Shown here one piece after another: positions 25,217 through 32,566 of a stretch of 64,000 nucleotides of DNA. The position numbers and the translations under genes are program-made. Numbering within the stretch: position 1 is the first letter of the stretch; every line of letters begins with the position of its first letter. The DNA lies in contig NZ_CP107942.1 of NCBI RefSeq assembly GCF_036053395.1, positions 7,768,501 through 7,832,500 on the forward strand, written 5' to 3'. A model generated the notes under the pieces. It saw only the letters and a program-made list of their open reading frames with translations. It did no database searches and was not told the origin of the DNA. The DNA is from Actinoplanes sp. NBC_00393 (GTDB lineage: Bacteria > Actinomycetota > Actinomycetes > Mycobacteriales > Micromonosporaceae).

Positions 25217-25245
25217 GGGCAGGTCCCCCGGTGGAGGACCTGCCC
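25217..25245 (-). terminator. Terminator after fliL
   Basis: A 10-bp perfect stem (GGGCAGGTCC with GGACCTGCCC) around a nine-base loop lies 16-45 bases after the fliL stop. It separates the flbD-motA-motB-fliL unit from fliM. Confidence 0.6.
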
Positions 25246-25261
25246 GTTTCGGCGCTTGTCG

Positions 25262-25720
25262 TTACTGGGTCACGAAGGAGGTGTAGTAGATGTCCATGAC
25301 CATCTGCTGCTCTTCCGCCTCGTACGCCTTCTCGACCTTCTCGAGGAACTCGGCCTTGATCGCGTTGCGGCTCTCCTCGGTGGCGAACTCCGCGATGTCC
25401 CGGCCGGTGTAGGTCTCGATCGCCAGGTTCATCGCCTGGCTGAGGTCGACACCGTCGTGGCCGGCCGCCTCGGTCAGCTGCAGGGCGAACCCGAACTTCA
25501 GGTAGTGCCCGTCCGCGAGGTTCACCGTCAGGGTGTTCTCGACCGCGGCCACGTCACCCTTCACCGGCTCCTCGGCCGCCTCCGCCGAGTCGCCCTTCAG
25601 CATGAAGAACGCTCCGGCGCCACCGCCGACCAGCACGACCAGCACCGCGGCGATGATGATCATGAGCATCTTGTTCGACTTCTTCGGCGCTTCAGCCGCC
25701 GTGTCCTTCTCGTCCGCCAT
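25262..25720 (-). CDS. fliL: Flagellar basal body-associated protein FliL
   Basis: This 152-residue protein has a short charged N-terminus (ADEKDTAAEAPKKSNK), a transmembrane helix at about 18-41 (MLMIIIAAVLVVLVGGGAGA) and an extracytoplasmic domain (VENTLTVNLADGHYLKFGFALQL, later TYYTGRD-like and EAEEQQMVMDIYYTSFVTQ). FliL sits around the stator units and supports torque. The ATG at 25720 follows GGGGAG. The frame runs on upstream inside motB but only as Arg/Pro-rich nonsense. Confidence 0.93.
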   Translation of the reverse strand: MADEKDTAAEAPKKSNKMLMIIIAAVLVVLVGGGAGAFFMLKGDSAEAAEEPVKGDVAAVENTLTVNLADGHYLKFGFALQLTEAAGHDGVDLSQAMNLAIETYTGRDIAEFATEESRNAIKAEFLEKVEKAYEAEEQQMVMDIYYTSFVTQ

Positions 25721-25736
25721 CGGAACTCCCCTCAGT

Positions 25737-26741
25737 TCAGTCGTGCGTCGTGGTCGTGGTCTTGGTCGCGGCCTTCGCCGCGGCGGCGGCCTTGGCGGCA
25801 GCCGTGGTCTCGCCGGTGTGCAACTTGCCGTCCGCACCCGCCGCGGCCGGCAGCAGCGCCGCCTGCTCCGCGGAAAGCTGGGTCAGGACGACGACGTCCA
25901 CCCGGCGGTTCATCGTGATCGACCGCGGGTCCTTCGGGTCGATCAGCGGCTTGGTGTCGGAGAAGCCCACCGCGCTCAGCCGCTTCTTCGGGATACCGTG
26001 CTCGGTGAAGAACCGGACCGTGGTCGAGGCCCGCGCCGCGGACAACTCCCAGCCGCTCGGGTAATACGTGGTCTTCGCGCGGAGCTGGTTGGTGTGACCG
26101 TCCACCTCGATGCTGTTGGGCAGTGTCGCCAGCGTCGGGGCGATCGCGTTCAGGATCTTCTTGCCGCCCGACTGGAGTTCCGCCCGGTTGCCGGCGAAGA
26201 CCACGTCGTTGGTCACGATGGTGACCACCAGACCGCGCTGGTCGATCGTGAACTTCGCGCTGTTGAGCAGCTTCTGCGCGGACAGCGCGTCCGCGATCCT
26301 CCGCTCGATGGCCTTCAGGTCCTCCGCCTCCTCCGCTGCCTTTTCGGCATTCGCGGAGGCCTCCTTACGGTCCTCGGCGAGAAGGGCCCGCTCGACCGCT
26401 TCCTTCTGCTCCTGGTTCAGGCCCTGGGTGCCGGACGTGCCGTCACCGGGGTTGGAGCCCGGGTCGATCTGCACGATCTGTGCGGTGTTCGCGGCGCCGT
26501 CGAGCGGAGCCGACTGCCCCGTGAAGGCGACGCTGTCCGCACCGAAGCCGGCTGACAGGCCTGCCGCCAGCTCGGCGAACTTCTTCTGGTCAACACTGCT
26601 CATCGCGAAGAGCACCACGAACAGAACGAACAGCAGGGTCATCATGTCCGCGTACGACACGAGCCAGCGCTCGTGGTTGGCGTGCTCTTCGTGCTCTTCG
26701 TGCTTCTGCTTGCGCTTGGCGCCCCCGCCGCCGGAACTCAT
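25737..26741 (-). CDS. motB: Motor stator protein MotB
   Basis: This 334-residue protein has a single transmembrane helix with the proton-carrying Asp32 in WLVSYADMMTLLFVLFVVLF, then a plug/linker with a charged coiled stretch (KEASANAEKAAEEAEDLKAIE). The OmpA-like peptidoglycan-binding domain shows VDGHTNQ, WELSAARASTTVRFF, SAVGFSDTKP and NRRVDVVVL. Together with MotA it forms the proton-driven stator. The C-terminal tail is Ala/Lys/Thr-rich. It lies five bases after motA. Confidence 0.96.
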   Translation of the reverse strand: MSSGGGGAKRKQKHEEHEEHANHERWLVSYADMMTLLFVLFVVLFAMSSVDQKKFAELAAGLSAGFGADSVAFTGQSAPLDGAANTAQIVQIDPGSNPGDGTSGTQGLNQEQKEAVERALLAEDRKEASANAEKAAEEAEDLKAIERRIADALSAQKLLNSAKFTIDQRGLVVTIVTNDVVFAGNRAELQSGGKKILNAIAPTLATLPNSIEVDGHTNQLRAKTTYYPSGWELSAARASTTVRFFTEHGIPKKRLSAVGFSDTKPLIDPKDPRSITMNRRVDVVVLTQLSAEQAALLPAAAGADGKLHTGETTAAAKAAAAAKAATKTTTTTHD

Positions 26742-26746
26742 CTAGA

Positions 26747-27538
26747 TCAGGCCGCCTTCTTGGTCGATGCCGCCGCTTCGGCCTTCTTCATCTCGTCCGG
26801 CGGGAGCAGGCTGCGGAGCTTCTGCGCAACCAGACGCGGGTTCGAGCCGGCCTGGATGGCCAGGACACCGTCGATGACCAGCTCCATCTCCTCGGCCTCG
26901 ATCGCGCTCAGCCGGGCCAGACGGGCACCCATCGGCAGCAGGATCATGTTGGCGCTGAGCACGCCCCAGAGGGTGGCGCAGAACGCCGCGGCGATCGAGT
27001 GGCCCAGCGTCTCGGGCTTGTCCAGGTTCTCCATGACGAGCACCAGACCCATGACCGTGCCGATGATGCCGATCGTCGGGGCGTAGCCACCCCAGGACTC
27101 GAAGAACTTCACGCCCACCTTGTCGGCCTTCTTCTTGGCGGCGACCTCGGCGTGCAGGATGTCGTGCAGCTCGTCCGGGTCGGTGCCGTCGATGGCCAGC
27201 TGCAGTCCGCGCTTGAGGAAGGGGTGCTCGACCGTCTTGACCGCGTCCTCGAGGGCCAGCAGGCCCTCGCGGCGAGCGCGCTCGGCCAGCTTCACGACGT
27301 TGTCGAGCAGCTCGGTCGGCGGGGTCACCTTGTTGGTGAAGCCCTTCTTGAGCTGCGCACCGAAGGCGGCGGTGTCCTTCATGACGCCACCCGTCATGGC
27401 GGCGGCGAAGCCACCACCGAAGACCAGCAGCATCGACGGCCACAGCATGATGGAGGCGGGCGAACCACCCTCCACGATCTGGACCAGGAAGACAATGCCC
27501 AGGCCGGCGGCGACACCGATAATGGTTGCGAGGTCCAT
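26747..27538 (-). CDS. motA: Motor stator protein MotA
   Basis: This 263-residue protein has four transmembrane segments. The cytoplasmic loop contains LAERARREGLLALEDAV, with the charged residues that interact with FliG. Later come GGYAPTIGIIGTVMGLVLVMENL and IAAAFCATLWGVLSANMILLPM, the MotA/TolQ channel signature. A Lys/Ala-rich C-terminus ends the protein. Its ATG shares one base with the flbD stop (TGATG). Confidence 0.97.
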   Translation of the reverse strand: MDLATIIGVAAGLGIVFLVQIVEGGSPASIMLWPSMLLVFGGGFAAAMTGGVMKDTAAFGAQLKKGFTNKVTPPTELLDNVVKLAERARREGLLALEDAVKTVEHPFLKRGLQLAIDGTDPDELHDILHAEVAAKKKADKVGVKFFESWGGYAPTIGIIGTVMGLVLVMENLDKPETLGHSIAAAFCATLWGVLSANMILLPMGARLARLSAIEAEEMELVIDGVLAIQAGSNPRLVAQKLRSLLPPDEMKKAEAAASTKKAA

Positions 27539-27828
27539 CAGCGATCCTTCCGGTGCAGCGGGAGCACCTTGGCGTCGAGCTCGTCATCCGACGAGGAGTG
27601 GGACGAGGAGTTGGTAGCCACGTGCTCGGGCTCCAAGCGACTCGCCTGGGCGATCAGCGAGGCGCGGTAGTGGCGCACCGAGTCGATGAATTCGGGCACG
27701 GACTCGGCGATGATGTACTTGGTGCCGTCCACCAGGGTCACGACCGTGTCGGGCGTGCAGTCGACACGCTCGACGAGATCCGGGTTCAGTGCGAACACGG
27801 CACCGTTGATGCGGGTTACGAGAATCAC
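27538..27828 (-). CDS. flbD: FlbD/SwrD-family flagellar protein
   Basis: This 96-residue protein begins with the family signature ILVTRINGAVFALNPDLVER (compare 'I.ltrlnG..f.iN.dlIe.ie'), followed by TPDTVVTLVDGTKYIIAES. In Bacillus the homologue SwrD increases motor power. The 30-residue Ser/Asp-rich tail (HSSSDDELD) is not part of the usual family. It starts with GTG behind GGAAG and heads the flbD-motA-motB-fliL unit. Confidence 0.9.
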   Translation of the reverse strand: MILVTRINGAVFALNPDLVERVDCTPDTVVTLVDGTKYIIAESVPEFIDSVRHYRASLIAQASRLEPEHVATNSSSHSSSDDELDAKVLPLHRKDR

Positions 27829-27887
27829 GACTTCCGTCCTTGGGGCGTCTTGGCTGGTGGGGCCGTCCGTGGCCCGTCACCTAGTAC

Positions 27888-27914
27888 TTCGGCTGAGTGC
27901 CGGTTGCCGATGAG
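27888..27914 (-). promoter_or_regulatory. Sigma-28 (FliA)-type promoter of flbD-motA-motB-fliL
   Basis: On the minus strand it reads CTCA, 17 bases, GCCGAA, an exact match to the recurrent element. It lies about 60 bases before the flbD GTG and downstream of the flgE terminator. Confidence 0.7.
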
Positions 27915-27964
27915 ATCGGCGTGGTGGCGACTCGGGTGCGGTCATATCGGGGCATGCACTCACG

Positions 27965-28002
27965 AAAACGGCCGGGACGGGCACGAGTGCCCGTCCCGGC
28001 CG
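27965..28002 (-). terminator. Intrinsic terminator after flgE
   Basis: A perfect 16-bp stem (27969-27984 with 27987-28002) is followed on the minus strand by TTTT. It begins 16 bases after the flgE stop and insulates flgD-flgE from flbD. Confidence 0.9.
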
Positions 28003-28018
28003 ATCGCCGGAATCGCTA

Positions 28019-29308
28019 CTAGCGCTTCATGCTGACGAGCTCCTGGAGGATCTCGTCGGAGGTGGTGATGATGCGGGAGTTGGCCTGGAAGCCACGCTGG
28101 GCGACGACCAGGTTGGTGAACTCCTGCGCGAGGTCGACGTTCGACATCTCCAGGGCGCCGGAGATGACCTGACCCATGCCGGCACTGCCGGGTTCGCCGA
28201 CCTGCGCGTACCCGGAGTTGACGGTGGTCCGGAACATGGAGTTGCCAACCTTCTCCAGGCCTGCCACGTTCTTGAACGTCGCCATGGCGACCTGGCCCAG
28301 CGTCTGCTTGAGGCCGTTGCTGTAGACGCCGACGATCTCGCCGGTGTCCGAGACGGTGTACGAGAGTGAGGTCAGCGCGCCGGCGGTCTGGCCGTCGGTG
28401 TCGAACACCCGGGCGTCGGAGAAGCCCGAGTACATCGTCACGTCAGCCATGTTGATTTTGAACGGGCCCAGCTCCATGAAGCCGTCGGAGTCGAGCTCAC
28501 CGAGGCCTGGCGTGCCGGTGGTGTCGATGACCGCCTTGCCGCTGGCCAGACCGATGACACCGGTGACCGGTGTGACGCCGTCGGACTCCATAACCGGCGT
28601 GGTTCCATCGGCCTCGAAGAGCTCGATGTCCCAGTCGGTGTCGACCGTGGGCGGCGGCTGGTTGGTGTCACGCGTGAACTTCACGTTGATGGTCCGGGTC
28701 GCGCCCTTGTCATCGAAAACCTTGACCGGGATGTTGACCGTGTCCGTCAGCGGCGCCGGGTCACCCTGCGGCTGGTCGCTGGACAGGTTGCCCTTCAGCG
28801 TGATCTTCGTGGTCTTCTCGGGCGGAATGGTCGCGCCGAGCGGCATTTTGATATCGCCGGGCTGACCGCTCGACTCCACCACGCCGTCCTTGGCCGTCCA
28901 GCCCTGCACCGGCTCGCCGGTGGAGGTCGCCAGTACGCCGTTCGCGTCGAAGAAGAACGAGCCGGCCCGCGTGTAGAGCGTCTCGTTGCCGCTGCGGGTG
29001 ATGAAGAACCCGTCACCCTGGATCATCATGTCGCCGGACTTGCCGGTCGTCTGCGCCGATCCCTGGCTGAAGTTCGCGGTGATACCGGCGACCCGCACAC
29101 CGAGGCCGACCTGCGCCGGGTTCGTGCCGGCCTGGCCTTCCTGCGGCGAACCCGCGGCGCCCATCATCTGGCTCAGCGTGTCGTTGAACTGAACCTGCGA
29201 CGCTTTGTAGCCGGTCGTGTTGACGTTCGCGATGTTGTTACCGGTGACGTCGATCATCCGCTGGTGGGCGTTGAGGCCACTGATGCCGGAGTAAAGGGAA
29301 CGCAGCAT
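28019..29308 (-). CDS. flgE: Flagellar hook protein FlgE
   Basis: This 429-residue protein is the hook subunit. The N-terminus (LRSLYSGISGLNAHQRMIDVTGNNIANVNTTGYKASQVQF) and C-terminus (EFTNLVVAQRGFQANSRIITTSDEILQELVSMKR) are the conserved coiled-coil ends. The centre has the usual FlgE repeats (MMIQGDGFFITR, LYTRAGSFFFDANGVLATSTG). No separate distal-rod genes (flgF/flgG type) are found in this window. It follows flgD by 33 bases. Confidence 0.97.
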   Translation of the reverse strand: MLRSLYSGISGLNAHQRMIDVTGNNIANVNTTGYKASQVQFNDTLSQMMGAAGSPQEGQAGTNPAQVGLGVRVAGITANFSQGSAQTTGKSGDMMIQGDGFFITRSGNETLYTRAGSFFFDANGVLATSTGEPVQGWTAKDGVVESSGQPGDIKMPLGATIPPEKTTKITLKGNLSSDQPQGDPAPLTDTVNIPVKVFDDKGATRTINVKFTRDTNQPPPTVDTDWDIELFEADGTTPVMESDGVTPVTGVIGLASGKAVIDTTGTPGLGELDSDGFMELGPFKINMADVTMYSGFSDARVFDTDGQTAGALTSLSYTVSDTGEIVGVYSNGLKQTLGQVAMATFKNVAGLEKVGNSMFRTTVNSGYAQVGEPGSAGMGQVISGALEMSNVDLAQEFTNLVVAQRGFQANSRIITTSDEILQELVSMKR

Positions 29309-29341
29309 GAAGAGGAGTCCTTAGCTCGGAGGAAACGGAAT

Positions 29342-29779
29342 TCAGGCGTTGGTCGCGGTGGTGATCTCGACGACCTTGGACAGCTGCACATCCGTGTTCC
29401 CGACCTTGAGCGTCGGTTCGCTGTCTCCGTTGAGCTTCGCCGCGGTGATCACGCCGGTCTGCTGAGCACCGGTTTCGTCCATGTACGTGACCGTCTTGCC
29501 GACCAGCGAACTAGCGCCGATCATGCGTTGCGACTGGAGCATGTTGATCATGTCTTCGAGCTTCTCGACCTGCGTGAACTGGGCGGTCTGCGCCAGGAAC
29601 GCGGTCGAGTCGGCTGGCTTGGTGGGGTCCTGGTACTTCAGCTGGGCGACGAGGAGCTTCATGAACGTGTCCTTGTCACCGAGCGACTTGCTCTTCGCTT
29701 CCGAGGCTTTGGCCGCGGCCAATGCCTTGGCAGCATCGGCGCCGCCGGTGCCGAGTGGTCCGGAGGTCGGTGAGGTCAT
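29342..29779 (-). CDS. flgD: Hook-capping (scaffold) protein FlgD
   Basis: This 145-residue protein has the conserved FlgD part: LGDKDTFMKLLVAQLKYQDPTKPADSTAFLAQTAQFTQVEKLEDM ('F...L..QL..QdP..P.d...f..qlaqfs..e'). A short beta section follows (GKTVTYMDETGAQQTGVITAAKLNGDSEPTLKVGNTDVQLSKVVEI). The protein is shorter than proteobacterial FlgD, as in Gram-positives. The ATG at 29779 follows AGGGAGAA; the upstream open frame is not conserved-looking. Confidence 0.94.
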   Translation of the reverse strand: MTSPTSGPLGTGGADAAKALAAAKASEAKSKSLGDKDTFMKLLVAQLKYQDPTKPADSTAFLAQTAQFTQVEKLEDMINMLQSQRMIGASSLVGKTVTYMDETGAQQTGVITAAKLNGDSEPTLKVGNTDVQLSKVVEITTATNA

Positions 29780-29816
29780 TGACTTCTCCCTGTCCCGTAG
29801 CAAGCTCAACCTAAGC

Positions 29817-29842
29817 TTCGGCCCGGCCCCCGGTTTGCTTAG
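29817..29842 (-). promoter_or_regulatory. Sigma-28-type promoter candidate for flgD-flgE
   Basis: On the minus strand it reads CTAA, 16 bases, GCCGAA. The -10 part is exact and the -35 part differs by one base. It is about 40 bases before flgD. Confidence 0.45.
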
Positions 29843-29925
29843 GCCCGGTGAGAATTGTTCGCGACGGTGGAGATCGCCTGCCTCGCTTACGCGGCAGGAA
29901 CTCGAGGTAGGTGGCGAACAAGTCG

Positions 29926-29962
29926 CAAAATTTGCGGGCCCGCCGAATCGGCGGGCCCGCAA
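29926..29962 (-). terminator. Intrinsic terminator of the che operon
   Basis: A perfect 15-bp inverted repeat around a single central base (29932-29962) is followed on the minus strand by an AAATTTT stretch. It lies 30 bases after the last che-operon stop. Confidence 0.9.
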
Positions 29963-29991
29963 CGGGAGATCTTCAATGGGAACGCCTCAAA

Positions 29992-30480
29992 CTAGGGAGC
30001 CAGGGACAGGCTGAGCTTGCCCTTGCCGTATCGGCTGACCTCGACCATCAGGTCGAGCCGCCGGCCGAGGGCGAGCAGAACCGCACGCGCGTCGGCGGGC
30101 AGGTCCTGGCCCGGGTAGACCACCTGGTAGAGCTTGACGTGCGGCGAACCCTCCTTGTTGAGGAGGCTGGTGAAGATGTTGCAGAGTTCACCGACGTTCT
30201 CCGCGAGGTTGGGGAAGAGCTGCTTCTCGTCGATGCTGTCCTCGGCGGCGCCGGCCGGCAGCAGACCGAGCGCGGCGCCCGCGTTCGCCGCGAGGCTGAG
30301 CTGCATGCCCATGCACGCGTAAATCTTCTGACTGTTATCAGTGAAGATGGCGACCGTCGCGGTGGTGACCTCCGGCGCGCTGAGCGGATCCCCGGGGCTG
30401 ACGATCACCTCGCGACCGAGCAGATCCTCGAACAGGTTACGGACGGCTAGAGAGCCGGGAAGAACCGAGACGTCTGACAT
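29992..30480 (-). CDS. CheX/CheC-like protein, last gene of the che operon
   Basis: This 162-residue soluble protein contains LAENVGELCNIFTSLLN, which has the E-x2-N spacing of the CheC/CheX/FliY phosphatase helix (compare GELANIVGG in the cheX gene of this operon), but the residues after it differ. The rest (VIVSPGDPLSAPEVTTATVAIFTDNSQKIYACMGM) fits a CheX-type alpha-beta fold. It could be a second CheY-P phosphatase or a regulatory paralogue. It lies seven bases after cheY and ends at the operon terminator. Confidence 0.6.
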   Translation of the reverse strand: MSDVSVLPGSLAVRNLFEDLLGREVIVSPGDPLSAPEVTTATVAIFTDNSQKIYACMGMQLSLAANAGAALGLLPAGAAEDSIDEKQLFPNLAENVGELCNIFTSLLNKEGSPHVKLYQVVYPGQDLPADARAVLLALGRRLDLMVEVSRYGKGKLSLSLAP

Positions 30481-30487
30481 GTCCTAA

Positions 30488-30850
30488 TCATCCCAAGATA
30501 GGAGCGAAAACCTCATCGAATCGCTCAGCGGTGAAGGGTTTGACGATGAAGAACGCCGCGCCGGCGCCCTCGGCAGCCGACTTCATCTCCGGAGTGCACT
30601 CCGAGGTCACGAAGCCGAACTTGACGTTGTTGCCGGCGGCCCGGAGATTGCGGAGCACCTCGATGCCCGTCTGGCCCGGCATGTTCCAGTCCGAGATGAT
30701 CAGGTCGGGATTCTCGGCGGTGGCCTTGTCGAACGCCTCCTGGCCGTCCGCGGCCTCGACCAGGTCGTGATCGCCGAACCCGGCCTGACGCAAAGTCCGG
30801 ACGACGATCTGCCGCATCACCCGGCTGTCATCGGCGATGAGGATCTTCAT
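30488..30850 (-). CDS. cheY: Chemotaxis response regulator CheY (first copy)
   Basis: This 120-residue single receiver domain has KILIADDSRVMRQIV, the phosphorylation site Asp54 in LIISDWNMPG, a Thr in FGFVTSE and a Lys in FIVKPFT. It would be phosphorylated by CheA and act on the motor switch. The ATG overlaps the cheX stop (ATGA). It is one of two CheY-type proteins in the operon; which one drives the switch cannot be told from the sequence. Confidence 0.93.
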   Translation of the reverse strand: MKILIADDSRVMRQIVVRTLRQAGFGDHDLVEAADGQEAFDKATAENPDLIISDWNMPGQTGIEVLRNLRAAGNNVKFGFVTSECTPEMKSAAEGAGAAFFIVKPFTAERFDEVFAPILG

Positions 30851-31332
30851 GCGCCCTCCTCCTTGTTGTCGGTGCTGCTCTGCCACATCGAAATGGACAC
30901 CGGTTCGCCCTCCCACACCCCGTACACCCCGCTGATGCGCTGGGCGTTCGGGTATCGCGCCGAGGACTCCGGTGCCAGCACCACCTGCGGGAGCGACAGC
31001 TGCGCCCCGGGCGGCAGCATTGCTTTGACGTTGCCACCGACAATATTTGCTAGTTCGCCCAGTGTGTCAGAAATGTCCTCCTCGCTCACCTCCTCCATCT
31101 CCATCGCCAGGAAGGCGGCCGCGGCTCGCTGAGCAGCGACGCGGGAGGAGGCATAGACGATGTGCCCACTCCACGACCCGGTGATGGAGACCGAGGAGTG
31201 CACCTCGGAGGGCTGGTTCTCGTCGTACGTCGGGATCAGCGGGCTGATGCCCTCCGGATCGAGGTACGACTCCCAGACCTGCTCCACCATTTCGGCGAGG
31301 TCACTCTCGTCGACCTCGACTTCGACACTCAT
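30847..31332 (-). CDS. cheX: CheY-P phosphatase CheX
   Basis: This 161-residue protein has the CheX signature SDTLGELANIVGGNVKAMLP, with the catalytic Glu and Asn of the E-x2-N motif, preceded by the acidic EEVSEEDI. CheX dephosphorylates CheY-P, replacing CheZ in non-proteobacteria. The N-terminus (DESDLAEMVEQVWESYL) is acidic. It overlaps both neighbours by four bases. Confidence 0.9.
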   Translation of the reverse strand: MSVEVEVDESDLAEMVEQVWESYLDPEGISPLIPTYDENQPSEVHSSVSITGSWSGHIVYASSRVAAQRAAAAFLAMEMEEVSEEDISDTLGELANIVGGNVKAMLPPGAQLSLPQVVLAPESSARYPNAQRISGVYGVWEGEPVSISMWQSSTDNKEEGA

Positions 31333-31724
31333 GAATTCGCTCCGGTCGGGACGAGGCCCAGCAGGGCCAGCTTTTCGATCATTGCGCCCTCCGTGAAGGG
31401 CTTGATCACATATTCGTGAGCGCCCGCTGCGAGCGCCCGTACGATCTGGCTCTGTTCGCTTTCGGTTGTGACCATCACCAGGGTCATCTCGCGCAGTCGC
31501 GGGTCGGCCCGGACCTTCGTGACGAACTCGAGCCCGTTCATGTTGGGCATGTTCCAGTCGATGAGGGCCAGTTCCGGCACCTCGGTCATGTCAGCGAGGA
31601 GGTCCATCGCCTCCTTGCCGTCGCCCGCTTCCACCGCCTCGAAGTTGAGCTTCGTGACGATTCGCTTGAGGATCATGCGCATCGCGCGCGAGTCGTCGAT
31701 CACCATGGCGCGCATCGGCGTCAT
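31329..31724 (-). CDS. CheY-like response regulator (second copy)
   Basis: This 131-residue single receiver domain has AMVIDDSRAMRMILK, Asp56 in LALIDWNMPNMNG, Thr in VMVTTES and Lys in YVIKPFT. It resembles the other CheY but has a different alpha-4 face and a 10-residue C-terminal extension. It may be the motor effector or a phosphate sink. It overlaps cheR and cheX (ATGA at both ends). Confidence 0.9.
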   Translation of the reverse strand: MTPMRAMVIDDSRAMRMILKRIVTKLNFEAVEAGDGKEAMDLLADMTEVPELALIDWNMPNMNGLEFVTKVRADPRLREMTLVMVTTESEQSQIVRALAAGAHEYVIKPFTEGAMIEKLALLGLVPTGANS

Positions 31725-32566
31725 CCCCTTCTCGCGGCACCGGCGGGCACCGCATTGCGAGTCCGGTAGGCAGAGGTGCGGCCGGCGGCCACCCGCTCGT
31801 AGTTGTCGTCGATTCCGATCGTGGTCTCGGCCGCACCGAGGAAGAGCCAGCCGTCCGGGCGCAGGATCCGGGCAGCGTTCTGCAGCACCTGACGCTTGGT
31901 CGCGACGTCGAAGTAGATGAGAACGTTGCGCAGGAAGATCACGTCGAACGGTTGCATCGGCGGGAACGGCGCGGTCAGGCTCATGTGCTTGAAATCGACG
32001 TTCTTGCGCAGGTTGGACACGACCCGCCAGTGCGCGCCGGCCCGCTCGAAGTACTGCACCAACTGTGTGGCCGCCAGGCCTCGGTTGACCTCTACCTGGC
32101 TGTACTCGGCCTTCTGGGCACGTTCCACCATGGCGGTGGAGATGTCGGTGCCGACGATTTCGTACGACCAGCCGGCCGGAAGCGCCTCCTGAAGCGTGAT
32201 GGCCAGGCTGTACGCCTCCTGCCCACTGGAGCTCGCCGCCGACCAGAACCGGAGCTTGCGTACCGAGGCCCGTGACTTGATCAGTTCGGGAAGCACCACG
32301 TCGGTGAGGGCCGCGAACGGTTCCCGGTCCCGGAAGAACGAGGTCTCGTTCGTGGTGAGCGCGTCGATGATCTTGCGCTGGTTCTGCGGGTTGGGGCGTT
32401 TCTGCAAGTCGGCGATGAAGTCGTTGACGTTCGCCGCCCCGACCGCCCGGGCCACCGGGATCAGCCGCGCCTCGACCAGGTATTCCTTGCCCGGCGCCAG
32501 CACGATCGACGCCTCACGCCGCACGAGGTTGGAGACGAACGTGAACTCCGCCTGCGAGAGGGTCAT
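31721..32566 (-). CDS. cheR: Chemoreceptor methyltransferase CheR
   Basis: This 281-residue protein has the CheR N-terminal helical domain (LSQAEFTFVSNLVRREASIVL, GKEYLVEARL), then NETSFFRDREPFAAL, the SAM-binding LRFWSAASSSGQEAYSLAI, VGTDIS and FDVIFLRNVLIYFD. It methylates receptor glutamates using S-adenosylmethionine. The start at 32566 overlaps the cheB stop (ATGA). The longer upstream open frame inside cheB is not used. Receptors themselves must be encoded elsewhere. Confidence 0.95.
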   Translation of the reverse strand: MTLSQAEFTFVSNLVRREASIVLAPGKEYLVEARLIPVARAVGAANVNDFIADLQKRPNPQNQRKIIDALTTNETSFFRDREPFAALTDVVLPELIKSRASVRKLRFWSAASSSGQEAYSLAITLQEALPAGWSYEIVGTDISTAMVERAQKAEYSQVEVNRGLAATQLVQYFERAGAHWRVVSNLRKNVDFKHMSLTAPFPPMQPFDVIFLRNVLIYFDVATKRQVLQNAARILRPDGWLFLGAAETTIGIDDNYERVAAGRTSAYRTRNAVPAGAARRG

